A stretch of 64,000 bases of DNA from Ottowia sp. (GTDB lineage Bacteria > Pseudomonadota > Gammaproteobacteria > Burkholderiales > Burkholderiaceae_C). Shown here one piece after another: positions 16,788-26,136 of the stretch. Each line of letters begins with the position of its first letter. Within the stretch, counting starts at the first letter, position 1. The translations under genes were made by a program, and so were the position numbers. The stretch covers positions 434,001 to 498,000 of the forward strand of contig NZ_JADJCO010000002.1 in assembly GCF_016703145.1 (NCBI RefSeq), given 5' to 3'. The notes under the pieces were generated by a model, which was not told where the DNA came from, did not search any database, and saw only the letters and a list, made by a program, of their open reading frames with translations.

Positions 16788-16850
16788 TTCAAGCCAAATT
16801 GGCTTGTAGCCAGCGTGGATAAAGCGCTGAATGCTCTCATTTTTGATATT
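16788..16850 (-). repeat. AT-rich dispersed element, copy 4 (csy2-csy3 gap)
   Basis: Minus-strand reading has ATCAAAAATGAGAGCATTCA, then GCGCTTTATCCACGCTGGCT and CAAGCCAATTTGGCTTGAAA. It fills the csy2-csy3 gap. Confidence 0.75.
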
Positions 16851-16889
16851 CCGTGCCACGCCAACGCATTGCCAAAGGATTGAATCACC

Positions 16890-17918
16890 ATGTCGAACAA
16901 CCTCAAGACCGCCTCCGTCCTCGCCTTCGAACGCAAGCTCGACCCGTCCGACGCCATCTTCCACGCAGGCCGCTGGGACGAGCGCAACAACGCCGCCGCA
17001 TGGGCGCCCGTGAAGCTACGCGAAAAATCCGTGCGCGGCACCATCTCCAACCGCCTCAAGGCCAAGGATCAAGACCCCGCCAAGCTCGACGCCGCCATTG
17101 AAAATCCCAACCTGCAAACCGTGGACGTGGCCGCGTTGCCCGCCGATGCCGACACGCTCAAGGTGCAATTCACGTTGCGTGTGCTGGCTGGCGCGGGCAC
17201 GCCATCGGCTTGCAACAGTGCCGACTACCAGGCGAAGCTGACGCAGACCGTGCAGACCTATGTAGCCACCCATGGCTTTGCTGAACTGGCCAGTCGCTAC
17301 GCCGCCAACCTGGCCAGCGGCCGCTTTCTGTGGCGCAACCGCGTGGGCGCGGAAAGCGTGCAAGTGCACGTGGCGCGGCTGCAGGCTGGCGCGGCCGCCA
17401 GGGAATGGACTTTTGACGCGCTGGCGCACAACCTGCGCGCGCTGGATGCCATCAATGATGAAGTGCAATCGCTGGGCGCCGTGATCGCCGAAGGCTTGGA
17501 GGGCCGGGCCCATGTGCTGCTGCAGATCACCGCATTTGCCCGTGTGGGCGCGGGCCAGGAAGTCTTCCCCTCGCAAGAGCTGATCCTGGATCGCGGGCGC
17601 GGCGACAAGAGCAAGACGCTTTATCACATCGGCGAGAGAGGCCAGGAAGTCGCCGCCATCCACTCCCAGAAAATCGGCAACGCCCTACGCACCATCGACA
17701 CCTGGTACGAAGGCGCGCAAGACCTGGGCCCCATCGCCGTGGAGCCCTACGGATCGGTTACCACGCAGGGCAAGGCCTACCGCCAGCCCAAGCAGAAATT
17801 GGACTTCTACACATTGCTCGACGACTGGCTGCTCAAGGACAAGGTGCCTGCGGTGGAGCAACAGCACTTCGTGATGGCCGTGCTGATCCGCGGCGGCGTG
17901 TTTGGCGATGCGGGTTGA
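16890..17918 (+). CDS. csy3: Type I-F Csy complex backbone subunit Csy3 (Cas7f)
   Basis: A 342-aa backbone protein, expected at six copies per complex, that coats the spacer part of the crRNA. Family hallmarks include LKTASVLAFERKLDPSDAIF near the N-terminus, GRFLWRNRVGAE, and the C-terminal PAVEQQHFVMAVLIRGGVFG. A weak Shine-Dalgarno (AAAGGA) precedes the ATG. The stop overlaps the csy4 start (TGATG). Confidence 0.96.
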   Translation: MSNNLKTASVLAFERKLDPSDAIFHAGRWDERNNAAAWAPVKLREKSVRGTISNRLKAKDQDPAKLDAAIENPNLQTVDVAALPADADTLKVQFTLRVLAGAGTPSACNSADYQAKLTQTVQTYVATHGFAELASRYAANLASGRFLWRNRVGAESVQVHVARLQAGAAAREWTFDALAHNLRALDAINDEVQSLGAVIAEGLEGRAHVLLQITAFARVGAGQEVFPSQELILDRGRGDKSKTLYHIGERGQEVAAIHSQKIGNALRTIDTWYEGAQDLGPIAVEPYGSVTTQGKAYRQPKQKLDFYTLLDDWLLKDKVPAVEQQHFVMAVLIRGGVFGDAG

Positions 17919-18490
17919 TGACCATGACCACGCATTACATCGACATCACGCTGCTGCCCGACCCGGAGTTCAGCCACGCCCACCTGCTGGGCGCGCTGGT
18001 TTCCAAGCTGCATCGCGCTCTGGCGCAGTTGCAGTCGAGCGATATCGGAATCAGCTTTCCACGCCACAGCCTGCGTCCGCGCACGCTGGGCGCCGTGCTG
18101 CGCCTGCATGGCAGCGAAGCCGCCCTGCAGCGCCTGATCGCCCAGCCCTGGCTGCAAGGCATGCGCGACCATGTGCAGATTGCCGATCTGGCACCGGTGC
18201 CGCCCAGCGCGCCGCATCGGCAGGTAGTCCGGCGCCAATTCAAAACCAGCGCCGAGCGCCTGCGCCGCCGCCGCATGCAGCGCAAGGGTGAAACCCTGGA
18301 GCAGGCTGCCGCCGCCATCCCCGACAGCGTGGAACGTCGTCCCGAATTGCCCTTTGTGCAACTGCGCAGTGCCAGCACTGGGCAATCGTTCTGCCTGTTC
18401 GTGGCGCACGGTCCAACGCAAGCCACTGCTCTGCAAGGCGGCTTTAGCACCTACGGCTTGAGTCAGGGCGCCAGCGTTCCCTGGTTTTGA
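17918..18490 (+). CDS. csy4: Type I-F CRISPR RNA endoribonuclease Csy4 (Cas6f)
   Basis: A 190-aa nuclease that cuts pre-crRNA at the 3' side of the repeat hairpin and stays bound to the 3' handle. The N-terminus YIDITLLPDPEF, the His in SKLHRAL (the catalytic His of the family lies here), the Arg-rich stretch RLRRRRMQRKG and the ending GFSTYGLSQGASVPWF are diagnostic. ATG at 17918 overlaps the csy3 stop; ATG at 17924 is an equally good start. Directly upstream of the array leader. Confidence 0.94.
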   Translation: MTMTTHYIDITLLPDPEFSHAHLLGALVSKLHRALAQLQSSDIGISFPRHSLRPRTLGAVLRLHGSEAALQRLIAQPWLQGMRDHVQIADLAPVPPSAPHRQVVRRQFKTSAERLRRRRMQRKGETLEQAAAAIPDSVERRPELPFVQLRSASTGQSFCLFVAHGPTQATALQGGFSTYGLSQGASVPWF

Positions 18491-18619
18491 CCCTTTTTCC
18501 GGCGATTGCCAGATGCCCTGTTGAATCAATGGGTTAGCGAGTGTTCCAGCAATTGGGATATCTCGTGCCCAGCGCTTACTATCCATTGATAGTCAAGGAG
18601 TTACTGGATCTAGAGTCCA
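18491..18619 (+). promoter_or_regulatory. CRISPR leader
   Basis: A 129-bp stretch without genes between csy4 and the first repeat, more A/T-rich than its surroundings. It is assigned as leader because the degenerate repeat is at the other end of the array. Pre-crRNA transcription and spacer integration should start here; no clear promoter box could be fixed. Confidence 0.7.
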
Positions 18620-20690
18620 GTTCGCTGCCGCGCAGGCAGCTTAGAAAGTCCTGGTCTCGCTCGACCAGGGCGGCGTCGGGTTCGCTGCCGCGCAGGCAGC
18701 TTAGAAATATGAAGGCGCTCGCGATGGCGAAGGGGACGTGTTCGCTGCCGCGCAGGCAGCTTAGAAAATGCGCCTAGCCAGCTCGGCGCTGGCAATGTGA
18801 GTTCGCTGCCGCGCAGGCAGCTTAGAAAATAGCCCGATTGAGCCACGGCTTCGGCCGAAGGTTCGCTGCCGCGCAGGCAGCTTAGAAAACCCACGCCGGC
18901 CAGAACCGCCGCTGGCTGGTGTTCGCTGCCGCGCAGGCAGCTTAGAAACGTCGAACATCAGGTTGGTGCCCAGGCAGCCCGTTCGCTGCCGCGCAGGCAG
19001 CTTAGAAATCCTCGTCGTCGGGCACCTCGGGCGGCCACACGTTCGCTGCCGCGCAGGCAGCTTAGAAAACGATCATCACTGTGGCCGCGCTGCGTGACCG
19101 GTTCGCTGCCGCGCAGGCAGCTTAGAAAAGTCCTTCCAGGAAGTGAAACACGGCCCAGTCGTTCGCTGCCGCGCAGGCAGCTTAGAAAGCTAGCGCGGCG
19201 GCTTCGTCGTCGGGCTCGCCGTTCGCTGCCGCGCAGGCAGCTTAGAAAACCGCGCCCAGTTCTCCAGCCGGTCCCGCACCCGTTCGCTGCCGCGCAGGCA
19301 GCTTAGAAATTTTTAATTCGGTATTTGCCGCGCCTAACTGCAGTTCGCTGCCGCGCAGGCAGCTTAGAAAACGCCGCCGCCCTGTAGTGGAGACCTAGAC
19401 CCGTTCGCTGCCGCGCAGGCAGCTTAGAAAAGCAGCTCGCCGGCACGCCACCAGCCGCCTGAGTTCGCTGCCGCGCAGGCAGCTTAGAAACGGCACGCGC
19501 AATGTCGCTGCCCTGATACCGAGTTCGCTGCCGCGCAGGCAGCTTAGAAAGTGCACGCACAGGGCGCAGGCGCGCAGGGGGGGTTCGCTGCCGCGCAGGC
19601 AGCTTAGAAATATGCGCCATCAGGCGGCTTGCTCCCCCGCCCGTTCGCTGCCGAGCAGGCAGCTTAGAAACGCCCGCCCATCAAGGGCGGCGCGGGTACT
19701 GTGTTCGCTGCCGCGCAGGCAGCTTAGAAATGCCCTATGGTCGGGGCGAGGCGGCGCGCCACGTTCGCTGCCGCGCAGGCAGCTTAGAAATGACTGGGTA
19801 CGAGGTGCAGGTATTGCGGTGGGTTCGCTGCCGCGCAGGCAGCTTAGAAACGCTCGAACAGGCCAACGCGCAGCGTGAAGCGGTTCGCTGCCGCGCAGGC
19901 AGCTTAGAAAAGCGATGCCGAGGGCAACGCCAAACACAAGGCGTTCGCTGCCGCGCAGGCAGCTTAGAAAAATCGAGGGCCGCCTTGTCCTGCGAGTGGA
20001 TCGTTCGCTGCCGCGCAGGCAGCTTAGAAAGGGTCCTCGTCATTAGCGACGGCGAGCCGGACGTTCGCTGCCGCGCAGGCAGCTTAGAAAGACCCCAGGC
20101 AGGGCTGGCCATTGAGCCAGACGTTCGCTGCCGCGCAGGCAGCTTAGAAACGTGCACGAGCGCGGGCTGCAAGCGGACGGCCGTTCGCTGCCGCGCAGGC
20201 AGCTTAGAAAATGCCCGGCCAGGGCCAGCCGCCGGAGAAACGGTTCGCTGCCGCGCAGGCAGCTTAGAAAGCCCTGGTCGAGCGAGACCAGGACGGTGAC
20301 TCGTTCGCTGCCGCGCAGGCAGCTTAGAAATCGGCGCGCCGCCCCTTGCCCGCCAGCCGCGCGTTCGCTGCCGCGCAGGCAGCTTAGAAAACGGACATGA
20401 AGCACCTGCACTACATCGTGCTGTTCGCTGCCGCGCAGGCAGCTTAGAAAATGCCCCGCCAGGGCCAGACGCCGGAGAAACGGTTCGCTGCCGCGCAGGC
20501 AGCTTAGAAAGCGATGGCGGCCCGGAGGCCCCAGACCTCCTGGTTCGCTGCCGCGCAGGCAGCTTAGAAAAACCGACCCGCCCGAGCAGCGCGAACCCGA
20601 CAGTTCGCTGCCGCGCAGGCAGCTTAGAAATGCAGCACTACTACACCGAGGAAGAGCGCCTGGTTCGCTGCCGCGCAGGCAGCTTAGGCA
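18620..20690 (+). CRISPR. Type I-F CRISPR array, 35 repeats and 34 spacers
   Basis: Repeats are 28 nt with stem CTGCC/GGCAG, loop GCGCA and 3' handle CTTAGAAA, the I-F repeat class. Spacers are 32 nt except three of 33 nt (18768-18800, 19249-19281, 19310-19342). Repeat 18 (19643) has one loop change (GCGCA to GAGCA). The last repeat (20663-20690) ends GGCA instead of GAAA, marking the leader-distal end, so transcription runs rightwards. Spacer 1 (18648-18679) and spacer 28 (20271-20302) share 24 bp in opposite orientation. Spacers 27 (20211-20242) and 31 (20451-20482) differ at only two positions. No spacer was seen to match elsewhere in the window, but this was checked by eye only. Confidence 0.99.
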
Positions 20691-20728
20691 CGACGAGAAA
20701 CGCTCCTCGGCGTGGCGGGACCAGCGCC

Positions 20729-23203
20729 CTATCCGCAACTCCCCACGTACCCGCACTGCGTGCAGTAATCGCATCCGTCCTTGCGGATCATCGCGTGGGC
20801 GCCGCAGTCGGGGCATTTCTTGCCGGCCATGACGTTGGGCGGCACGGCCATCGGCGCGACCTCGGGCGAGGGCAGGGCGGGCAGTTCCTCGGGGTCGAAG
20901 AGCGAGCCCTGGGCGGCCTGCTGGCGCTGGGCGATGAGGTTCTGGATGGCGTAGGCGATGGCGGCCACCTCGCTGTCGTGCCAGCGGGGGACGTGCGTGC
21001 CGTCGGCCTTCTCGTGCGTGCCCAGCCGCACCGGGCCGCGGTCCCACGTCACCTTGCGCATGTCGGACAGCGCGCGGTCCAGGAAGCCGCCGCGCGCGGC
21101 CAGGCTCAGCATGCGCATGGTGGCGGTGATCCACTGCTGCGACTCGCCGCTTTGCCCCACGGGCATGAAGAACTCGATCGCGCGCTCGACCGTGCCCTTG
21201 CCGTCCGCGGTGGGCACGGGCAGGAAGGTGACGATGAGGTACAGGCGCTGCTGTCCCTCGCTGGTCCAGTACTCGATCTTCTCGGCCACGGCGGGCAGGC
21301 CGCCGGGTGGGCGTTTCTCGATCACCGTGCGCAGCGGGTCGTAGGCCGGCGGCGCGGGCGACGCGGCAGCCTTGTCCTTGCTGGCCGGCGCGGTCTCCAG
21401 CACGGCGCCCAGGATGCTGTTGGGCCGGTAGGTGGCCAGGCCCTTCAGGCCGGCTTCCCAGGCCTGGCGGTACAGGGTCTTGAAGTCCTCGTAGGGGTAG
21501 TCCTCGGGGATGTTGACGGTCTTGCTGATGCTGGTGTCCACGTACGGCTGCACCGCCTGCATCATCGCCACGTGCTCCTGGGCGCTCATCTGCAGCGCGT
21601 TCACGAAGTATTCGGGCAGATCGCCGGCGCCGATATTGGGCTTGTCGCTATGGAACAAGGAGCGATACAGGCGGAAGGCGTGGTCTTCCACGGTGTACTC
21701 GCTGCGCGTGCCGTCGGCCTCGCGCTTGTGGCGCCGGTAGCTCCAGCTGAAGGCGGGCTCGATGCCGTTGCTGGCGTTGTCGGCGAAGGCCAGGCTCACG
21801 GTGCCCGTCGGCGCGATGGACAGCAGGTGGCTGTTGCGGATGCCATGCTGGCGGATGGCGTCCTGCAGGTCGTCCGGCAGGCGGCTGGCGAAGGTGCCGG
21901 GGGCCAGGTAGTCCTGGGCCTTGAACTTGGGGAAGGCTCCTTTCTCCCGGGCCAGCTCGACCGACGCGCGGTAGGCCGCGTCGCGCATGCGGCGGGCGAT
22001 CCGCGCGGCCATGTCGCGGCCCTCGGCCCGGTCGTAGCGCAGCTTGAGCATCGTCAGCGTGTTGCCCAGCCCGGTGAAGCCCACGCCGATGCGCCGCTTG
22101 GCCGCGCTTTCCTCGCGCTGCTGCGGCAGCGGCCAGAAGGTGACGTCCAGCACGTTGTCCAGCGCGCGCACCTGGGTGGCGACGACCTGCTCGAAGGCGT
22201 CCCAGTCGAACGCCGCCTCGCCGCCCACGCCGAAGGGGTGGCGCACGAAGCGGGTCAGGATGATGGGGCCCAGGTCGCAGCAGCCGTAGGGTGGCAATGG
22301 TTGCTCGCCGCACGGGTTCGTCGCCTCGATCTTCTCCGCGTAGTGCAGGTTGTTGTCGCGGCCGATCTGGTCGAGGAACAGGATGCCCGGCTCGGCGAAG
22401 TCGTAGGCGGACTTCATGATGGTGTCCCACAGCTCGCGCGCGGGCAGCGTGCGGTACACCCACAGGCCGTCGGCGCGCTGGTGGGCGCCGGCCTGCCTGA
22501 GCTTGGGGCCGGGTTCGGCCTTGTGCACCAGCGCCCAGTCGGCGCCGTCGATGACGGCCTGCATGAAGGCATCGGACACGGCCACCGAGACGTTGAAGTT
22601 GTTCCAGCGCCCCGGCGTGCGCTTGGCGGTGATGAACTCCAGCACGTCCGGGTGGTCGATGCGCAGCACGCCCATCTGCGCGCCGCGGCGCGCGCCCGCG
22701 CTCTCGACGGTGGCGCACGACTGGTCGAACACGTTCATGTAGCTGCACGGCCCCGAGGCCATGCTGGCCGTGGCCTTGACGCGCGCGCCCTTGGGCCGGA
22801 TGCGGCTGAAGTCGTAGCCCACGCCGCCGCCGCGGCGCATGGTCTCGGCGGCCTCGCGCAGGGCCTCGTAGATGCCCGGGTAGCCGTCGTCGTCGCGGCC
22901 CTGGATGGCGTCGCCCACGGGCTGCACGAAGCAGTTGATCAGCGTGGCCTGGATGTCCGTGCCGGCCGCGCTCATGATGCGCCCGGCGCCGATGGCGCCC
23001 GCCCGCAGGTTGTCGAGGAACCTGCCCTCCCATTCGGCGCGCAGCCCGGGCTTCTCGGCCGAGGCCAGCGCGCGGGCCACGCGGCCATGGAGCTGGTCCG
23101 GCGAGGTTTCGCCGGTCTTGTAGTACTTCTCGGCCAGCACGTCGTCGCTGATGGACTGGGGGGCCAGCCGGGCCTGCGGGCTCGGCCGCGGATCGCTTTT
23201 CAT
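20729..23203 (-). CDS. nrdJ: Adenosylcobalamin-dependent (class II) ribonucleoside-diphosphate reductase
   Basis: An 824-aa class II ribonucleotide reductase that makes dNTPs using a B12-generated radical. It shows the family segment EATNPCGEQPLPPYGCCDLG, the finger-loop region RRGAQMGVLRIDHPDVLEFI and a C-terminal zinc-ribbon-like tail with two CxxC pairs (CPDCG...CTQCG) that probably carries the redox cysteines. The ATG at 23203 fits the conserved start; it overlaps the stop of the upstream nitronate monooxygenase (ATGA), so the two are coupled. It converges on the CRISPR array, with its stop 38 bp from the last repeat. Confidence 0.93.
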   Translation of the reverse strand: MKSDPRPSPQARLAPQSISDDVLAEKYYKTGETSPDQLHGRVARALASAEKPGLRAEWEGRFLDNLRAGAIGAGRIMSAAGTDIQATLINCFVQPVGDAIQGRDDDGYPGIYEALREAAETMRRGGGVGYDFSRIRPKGARVKATASMASGPCSYMNVFDQSCATVESAGARRGAQMGVLRIDHPDVLEFITAKRTPGRWNNFNVSVAVSDAFMQAVIDGADWALVHKAEPGPKLRQAGAHQRADGLWVYRTLPARELWDTIMKSAYDFAEPGILFLDQIGRDNNLHYAEKIEATNPCGEQPLPPYGCCDLGPIILTRFVRHPFGVGGEAAFDWDAFEQVVATQVRALDNVLDVTFWPLPQQREESAAKRRIGVGFTGLGNTLTMLKLRYDRAEGRDMAARIARRMRDAAYRASVELAREKGAFPKFKAQDYLAPGTFASRLPDDLQDAIRQHGIRNSHLLSIAPTGTVSLAFADNASNGIEPAFSWSYRRHKREADGTRSEYTVEDHAFRLYRSLFHSDKPNIGAGDLPEYFVNALQMSAQEHVAMMQAVQPYVDTSISKTVNIPEDYPYEDFKTLYRQAWEAGLKGLATYRPNSILGAVLETAPASKDKAAASPAPPAYDPLRTVIEKRPPGGLPAVAEKIEYWTSEGQQRLYLIVTFLPVPTADGKGTVERAIEFFMPVGQSGESQQWITATMRMLSLAARGGFLDRALSDMRKVTWDRGPVRLGTHEKADGTHVPRWHDSEVAAIAYAIQNLIAQRQQAAQGSLFDPEELPALPSPEVAPMAVPPNVMAGKKCPDCGAHAMIRKDGCDYCTQCGYVGSCG

Positions 23204-24450
23204 GGGGACAACTCCAGGGGCTGGGCTGCCGGCATGATCGCACCCAGCAGCCAAACCATCAATTCTTGCACCGGCGCGATCCGCGATCCGAAAGGCAGGC
23301 GCCCGGCCCCCCTGAAGAACAGGCCCTTGTCCGTTTCGCCTGCGTGGGCATGGCCCAGCTGCTGGTCGATGCAGAACTGGCCCATGTCCGCGTGGCCGTC
23401 GCGCAGGCCGCAGCGCGCCAGGCAGTCGAAGGCCATGTTGCACGCCTTCTTGGCGTGGGCCACGGCCTTCAGCCTGGGCTCCACGCGCAGGTACTTGTCG
23501 AGCCAGTGCGTGCGCACGCCGCGCGCCGGCAGGCCGGCGACGCTGATGAACTCGACGATGTCCTCGGGCCGGGCCTCGGCCAGGATGCGCTTGAACTCGG
23601 GCGCGGCGTCGCATTCCCGCGTGACGGCGAAGGCCGTGCCCAGCTGCACGGCCGCCGCGCCCAGGGCCTGCAGGCGCTGGATGTCGTCGCGGCTTTCGAT
23701 GCCGCCGGCGCAGATCAGCGGGATGTCGCGCTCGATCCCCGCGGCCTTGAAGAACGCCAGCACCTGCGGCACCACGTTCTCGAAGTCGAAGCGCGCATCG
23801 TTCAGGTCGCCCAGCCGCGCCGCGCCCAGGTGCCCGCCGGCCAAGCGCGGGTGCTCGATGACGATGGCGTCCGGCAGGCGCCCCTTCTTCTCCCACTTGC
23901 GCACCACGAGCTGCACGCCGCGCGCGTCCGACAGGATGGGGATCAGCGCCACCGCCGGGTGGTCCCGCGCCAGGTCGGGCAGGTCCAGCGGCAGGCCGGC
24001 GCCGACGACCACCGCGTCCACGCCGGCCTCCAGCGCGCAGCGCACGTAGGCTTCGTATTCGCTCAGCGCCTTCATCACGTTGACGGCGATGGCGCCGCGG
24101 CCCTGGGCCAGTTCGCGCGCGCGCCGCACCTCGCGCCGCAGCGCCCGCAGGTTGGCGGCGTTGATGCGCGCGGCGGCGTCGGGCGTCTTGTGGTCCAGGC
24201 GGGCGGTGGCGGCCATCAGGTCGGGGTGCAGGCGGCGCAGGTCCACCGACGACAGCGTGCCCAGCGCGCCCAGCCGCGCCACCGCGCCGGCCAGGCCGCC
24301 GGCCGAGACGCCCACGCCCATGCCGCCCTGCACCACGGGCAGCAGATGGCGGCCGCGCAGCACCAGCGGGGCCAGGCCGGAGGCCTGCATCAATTCATGC
24401 AGGGATTCGGGCGTGCGGGATGGGGAAATGGAAGCGGGCGTGGTCGGCAT
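23200..24450 (-). CDS. NAD(P)H-dependent flavin oxidoreductase, nitronate monooxygenase family
   Basis: A 416-aa FMN TIM-barrel enzyme of the nitronate monooxygenase/2-nitropropane dioxygenase family. Markers are VVQGGMGVGVSAGGLAGAVA at the N-terminus, HPRLAGGHLG with the catalytic-type His, and ICAGGIESRDDIQRLQALGA for phosphate binding. It carries an extended C-terminal part with several Cys (CNMAFDCLARCG). Its real substrate is unknown. The stop overlaps the nrdJ start, so it is the first gene of a two-gene unit. Confidence 0.85.
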   Translation of the reverse strand: MPTTPASISPSRTPESLHELMQASGLAPLVLRGRHLLPVVQGGMGVGVSAGGLAGAVARLGALGTLSSVDLRRLHPDLMAATARLDHKTPDAAARINAANLRALRREVRRARELAQGRGAIAVNVMKALSEYEAYVRCALEAGVDAVVVGAGLPLDLPDLARDHPAVALIPILSDARGVQLVVRKWEKKGRLPDAIVIEHPRLAGGHLGAARLGDLNDARFDFENVVPQVLAFFKAAGIERDIPLICAGGIESRDDIQRLQALGAAAVQLGTAFAVTRECDAAPEFKRILAEARPEDIVEFISVAGLPARGVRTHWLDKYLRVEPRLKAVAHAKKACNMAFDCLARCGLRDGHADMGQFCIDQQLGHAHAGETDKGLFFRGAGRLPFGSRIAPVQELMVWLLGAIMPAAQPLELSP

Positions 24451-24566
24451 GGTCGGGCGCTGTGGCGGTGGAAATGAACCCCGCCCAGCCTATCGGCACG
24501 CCGCCGCCAGGGTCTTGCCGCAGGTCAAAGGGCGGTGCCGCGCACGCCGTCCACGTGCCTTCGTTT

Positions 24567-24631
24567 GCTACTGAATATATAGCTCGTGATGTAATACCGG
24601 CGCTGGATTAACGGAGTTTTCATCAATAAAA
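24567..24631 (+). repeat. AT-rich dispersed element, copy 5
   Basis: TACTGAATATATAGCTCGTG, then ATGTAATACCGGCGCTGGAT. It lies between the sdaA stop and the oxidoreductase start. Confidence 0.65.
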
Positions 24632-24636
24632 CGCCG

Positions 24637-26015
24637 TCAGCACTCGGTGTAGGCCACCGCCAGCCCGCCGCGCGAGGTTTCCTTGTACTTGTCGTGCATG
24701 TCGCGGCCGGTGTCGCGCAGGGTTCGGATGGCGGCGTCCAGGCTGACCTTGTGCGTGCCGTCGCCGCCCAGGGCCAGCTGCGCGGCGTTGATGGCCTTGA
24801 CCGCCGCCATGGCGTTGCGCTCGATGCACGGCACCTGCACCAGGCCGCCCACGGGGTCGCAGGTCAGGCCCAGGTTGTGCTCCAGGCCGATCTCGGCGGC
24901 GTTCTCCACCTGCGCTGGCGTGCCGCCCAGCACCTGCGCCAGCCCGGCCGCCGCCATGGCGCAGGCGGAGCCGACCTCGCCCTGGCAGCCGACCTCGGCG
25001 CCGGAGATGGAGGCGTTGGTCTTGATCAGCCGCCGACGGCCGCGGCCGCCAGCAGGAAGTCCACCACGTCGGCGTCGCCCGCGCCGCGCTGGAAGTCCAT
25101 GAAGTAGTGCAGCACCGCCGGCACCACGCCGGCCGCGCCGTTGGTGGGCGCGGTCACCACGCGGCCGCCGGCGGCGTTCTCCTCGTTCACGGCCAGGGCG
25201 TACAGGTTGACCCAGTCCATGGCGGCGAAGGTCTGGGTGATCAGGTTGGGCTGACCGTCCCGCGCGTTCAGCCGGCGGTGCATGGCCGGCGCGCGCCGCA
25301 CCACGTCCAGCCCGCCGGGCAGCACGCCCTCGTGCCGCAGGCCGCGCGCCACGCAGCCTTTCATGGCCTGCCACACGGCCAGCAGGGCCGCGCGCGTGTC
25401 GGCCTCGGGGCGCCAGGCGGCCTCGTTGCGCAGCACCAGGTCGGCCACGCGCAGGCCGTGGCGCCGGCACAGGGCCAGCAGCTCCTCGGCGCTGGCGTAG
25501 GGCAGGGGCACGGCCACCGCGGGCGCGCCGGTCTCGCCCGCGGCGGCCTGGGCCTCGTCCACGACGAAGCCGCCGCCGATGGAGTAGTAGGTGGCCTCGT
25601 GCAGCACGCCGCCCGCGCCGTGCGCCGCCAGCCGCAGGGCGTTGGGGTGGCGGGGCAGGGCGACGGGCAGCAGGCGCAGGTCGCGCGGCCAGTCGAAGGG
25701 GATGTCGTGCGTGCCCGCCAGCGGCAGGCGGCCATCCAGCCGCACCGCGTCCACGGCCCGGGCCATGGCGTCGGGCTCGACGCGGTCCGGCTCGCTGCCC
25801 ATCAGGCCGGCGACGACCGCGCGGTCGGTGCCGTGGCCGATGCCGGTGGCGGCGAGCGAGCCGTAGAGCCGGGCCTCGACCCGCCGCACGGCGCCGAGCC
25901 CGGCGCCATCCCGCAGGTGGCGCGCGAACAGGCACGCCGCCCGCATCGGCCCCACGGTGTGCGAGCTGGAGGGGCCGATGCCGATCTTGAACAGGTCGAG
26001 CGCGCTGATGGTCAT
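24637..26015 (-). CDS. sdaA: L-serine ammonia-lyase SdaA (one-base frameshift as read)
   Basis: An iron-sulfur L-serine dehydratase (serine to pyruvate plus ammonia), about 459 aa when the frame is restored. The first part (26015 to about 25030) has IGIGPSSSHTVGPMRAA and ends ...DFLLAAAAVGG then stop. The second part continues in another frame with KTNASISGAEVGCQGEVGSA, LGLTCDPVGGLVQVPCIERN and the final AYTEC; the conserved Cys residues bind the [4Fe-4S] cluster. Adding one C to the CC at 25030-25031 (plus strand) fuses the parts exactly. Either a pseudogene or, more likely given similar indels in essential genes nearby, a sequence error. Confidence 0.88.
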
Positions 26016-26136
26016 GGCGGTGGCGGCGTGGAAGGGCGTGGGCCCAGTCTAAGCGCGGCGCCCGCGCCCGGCCAGGGGGTGTCGCCTTAGAATCACCGGC
26101 TTCGCCCCCGCTTTCAACAGCCTCTGGACAGACACC

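Noticed and set aside
18541..20400. Frames encoding repeated SLPRRQLRK or FLSCLRGSE motifs
   Set aside because: Translations of the CRISPR repeats, not proteins.
18620..20690. Self-targeting spacer within the window
   Set aside because: By eye no spacer matched outside the array; a full genome search would be needed and could still find one.
20690..20730. Second attachment site matching the tRNA-Ser 3' end
   Set aside because: No match to the T-arm/acceptor sequence was seen next to the array end, and there is no integrase gene.
20630..24049. 1139-codon plus-strand frame opposite nrdJ
   Set aside because: Shadow of nrdJ and the oxidoreductase; composition (His, Val, Gly, Leu rich) is typical of GC-skewed antisense frames.
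24451..24636. Cobalamin riboswitch upstream of the nrdJ unit
   Set aside because: No B12-box-like sequence was recognised; the interval holds a dispersed element instead.
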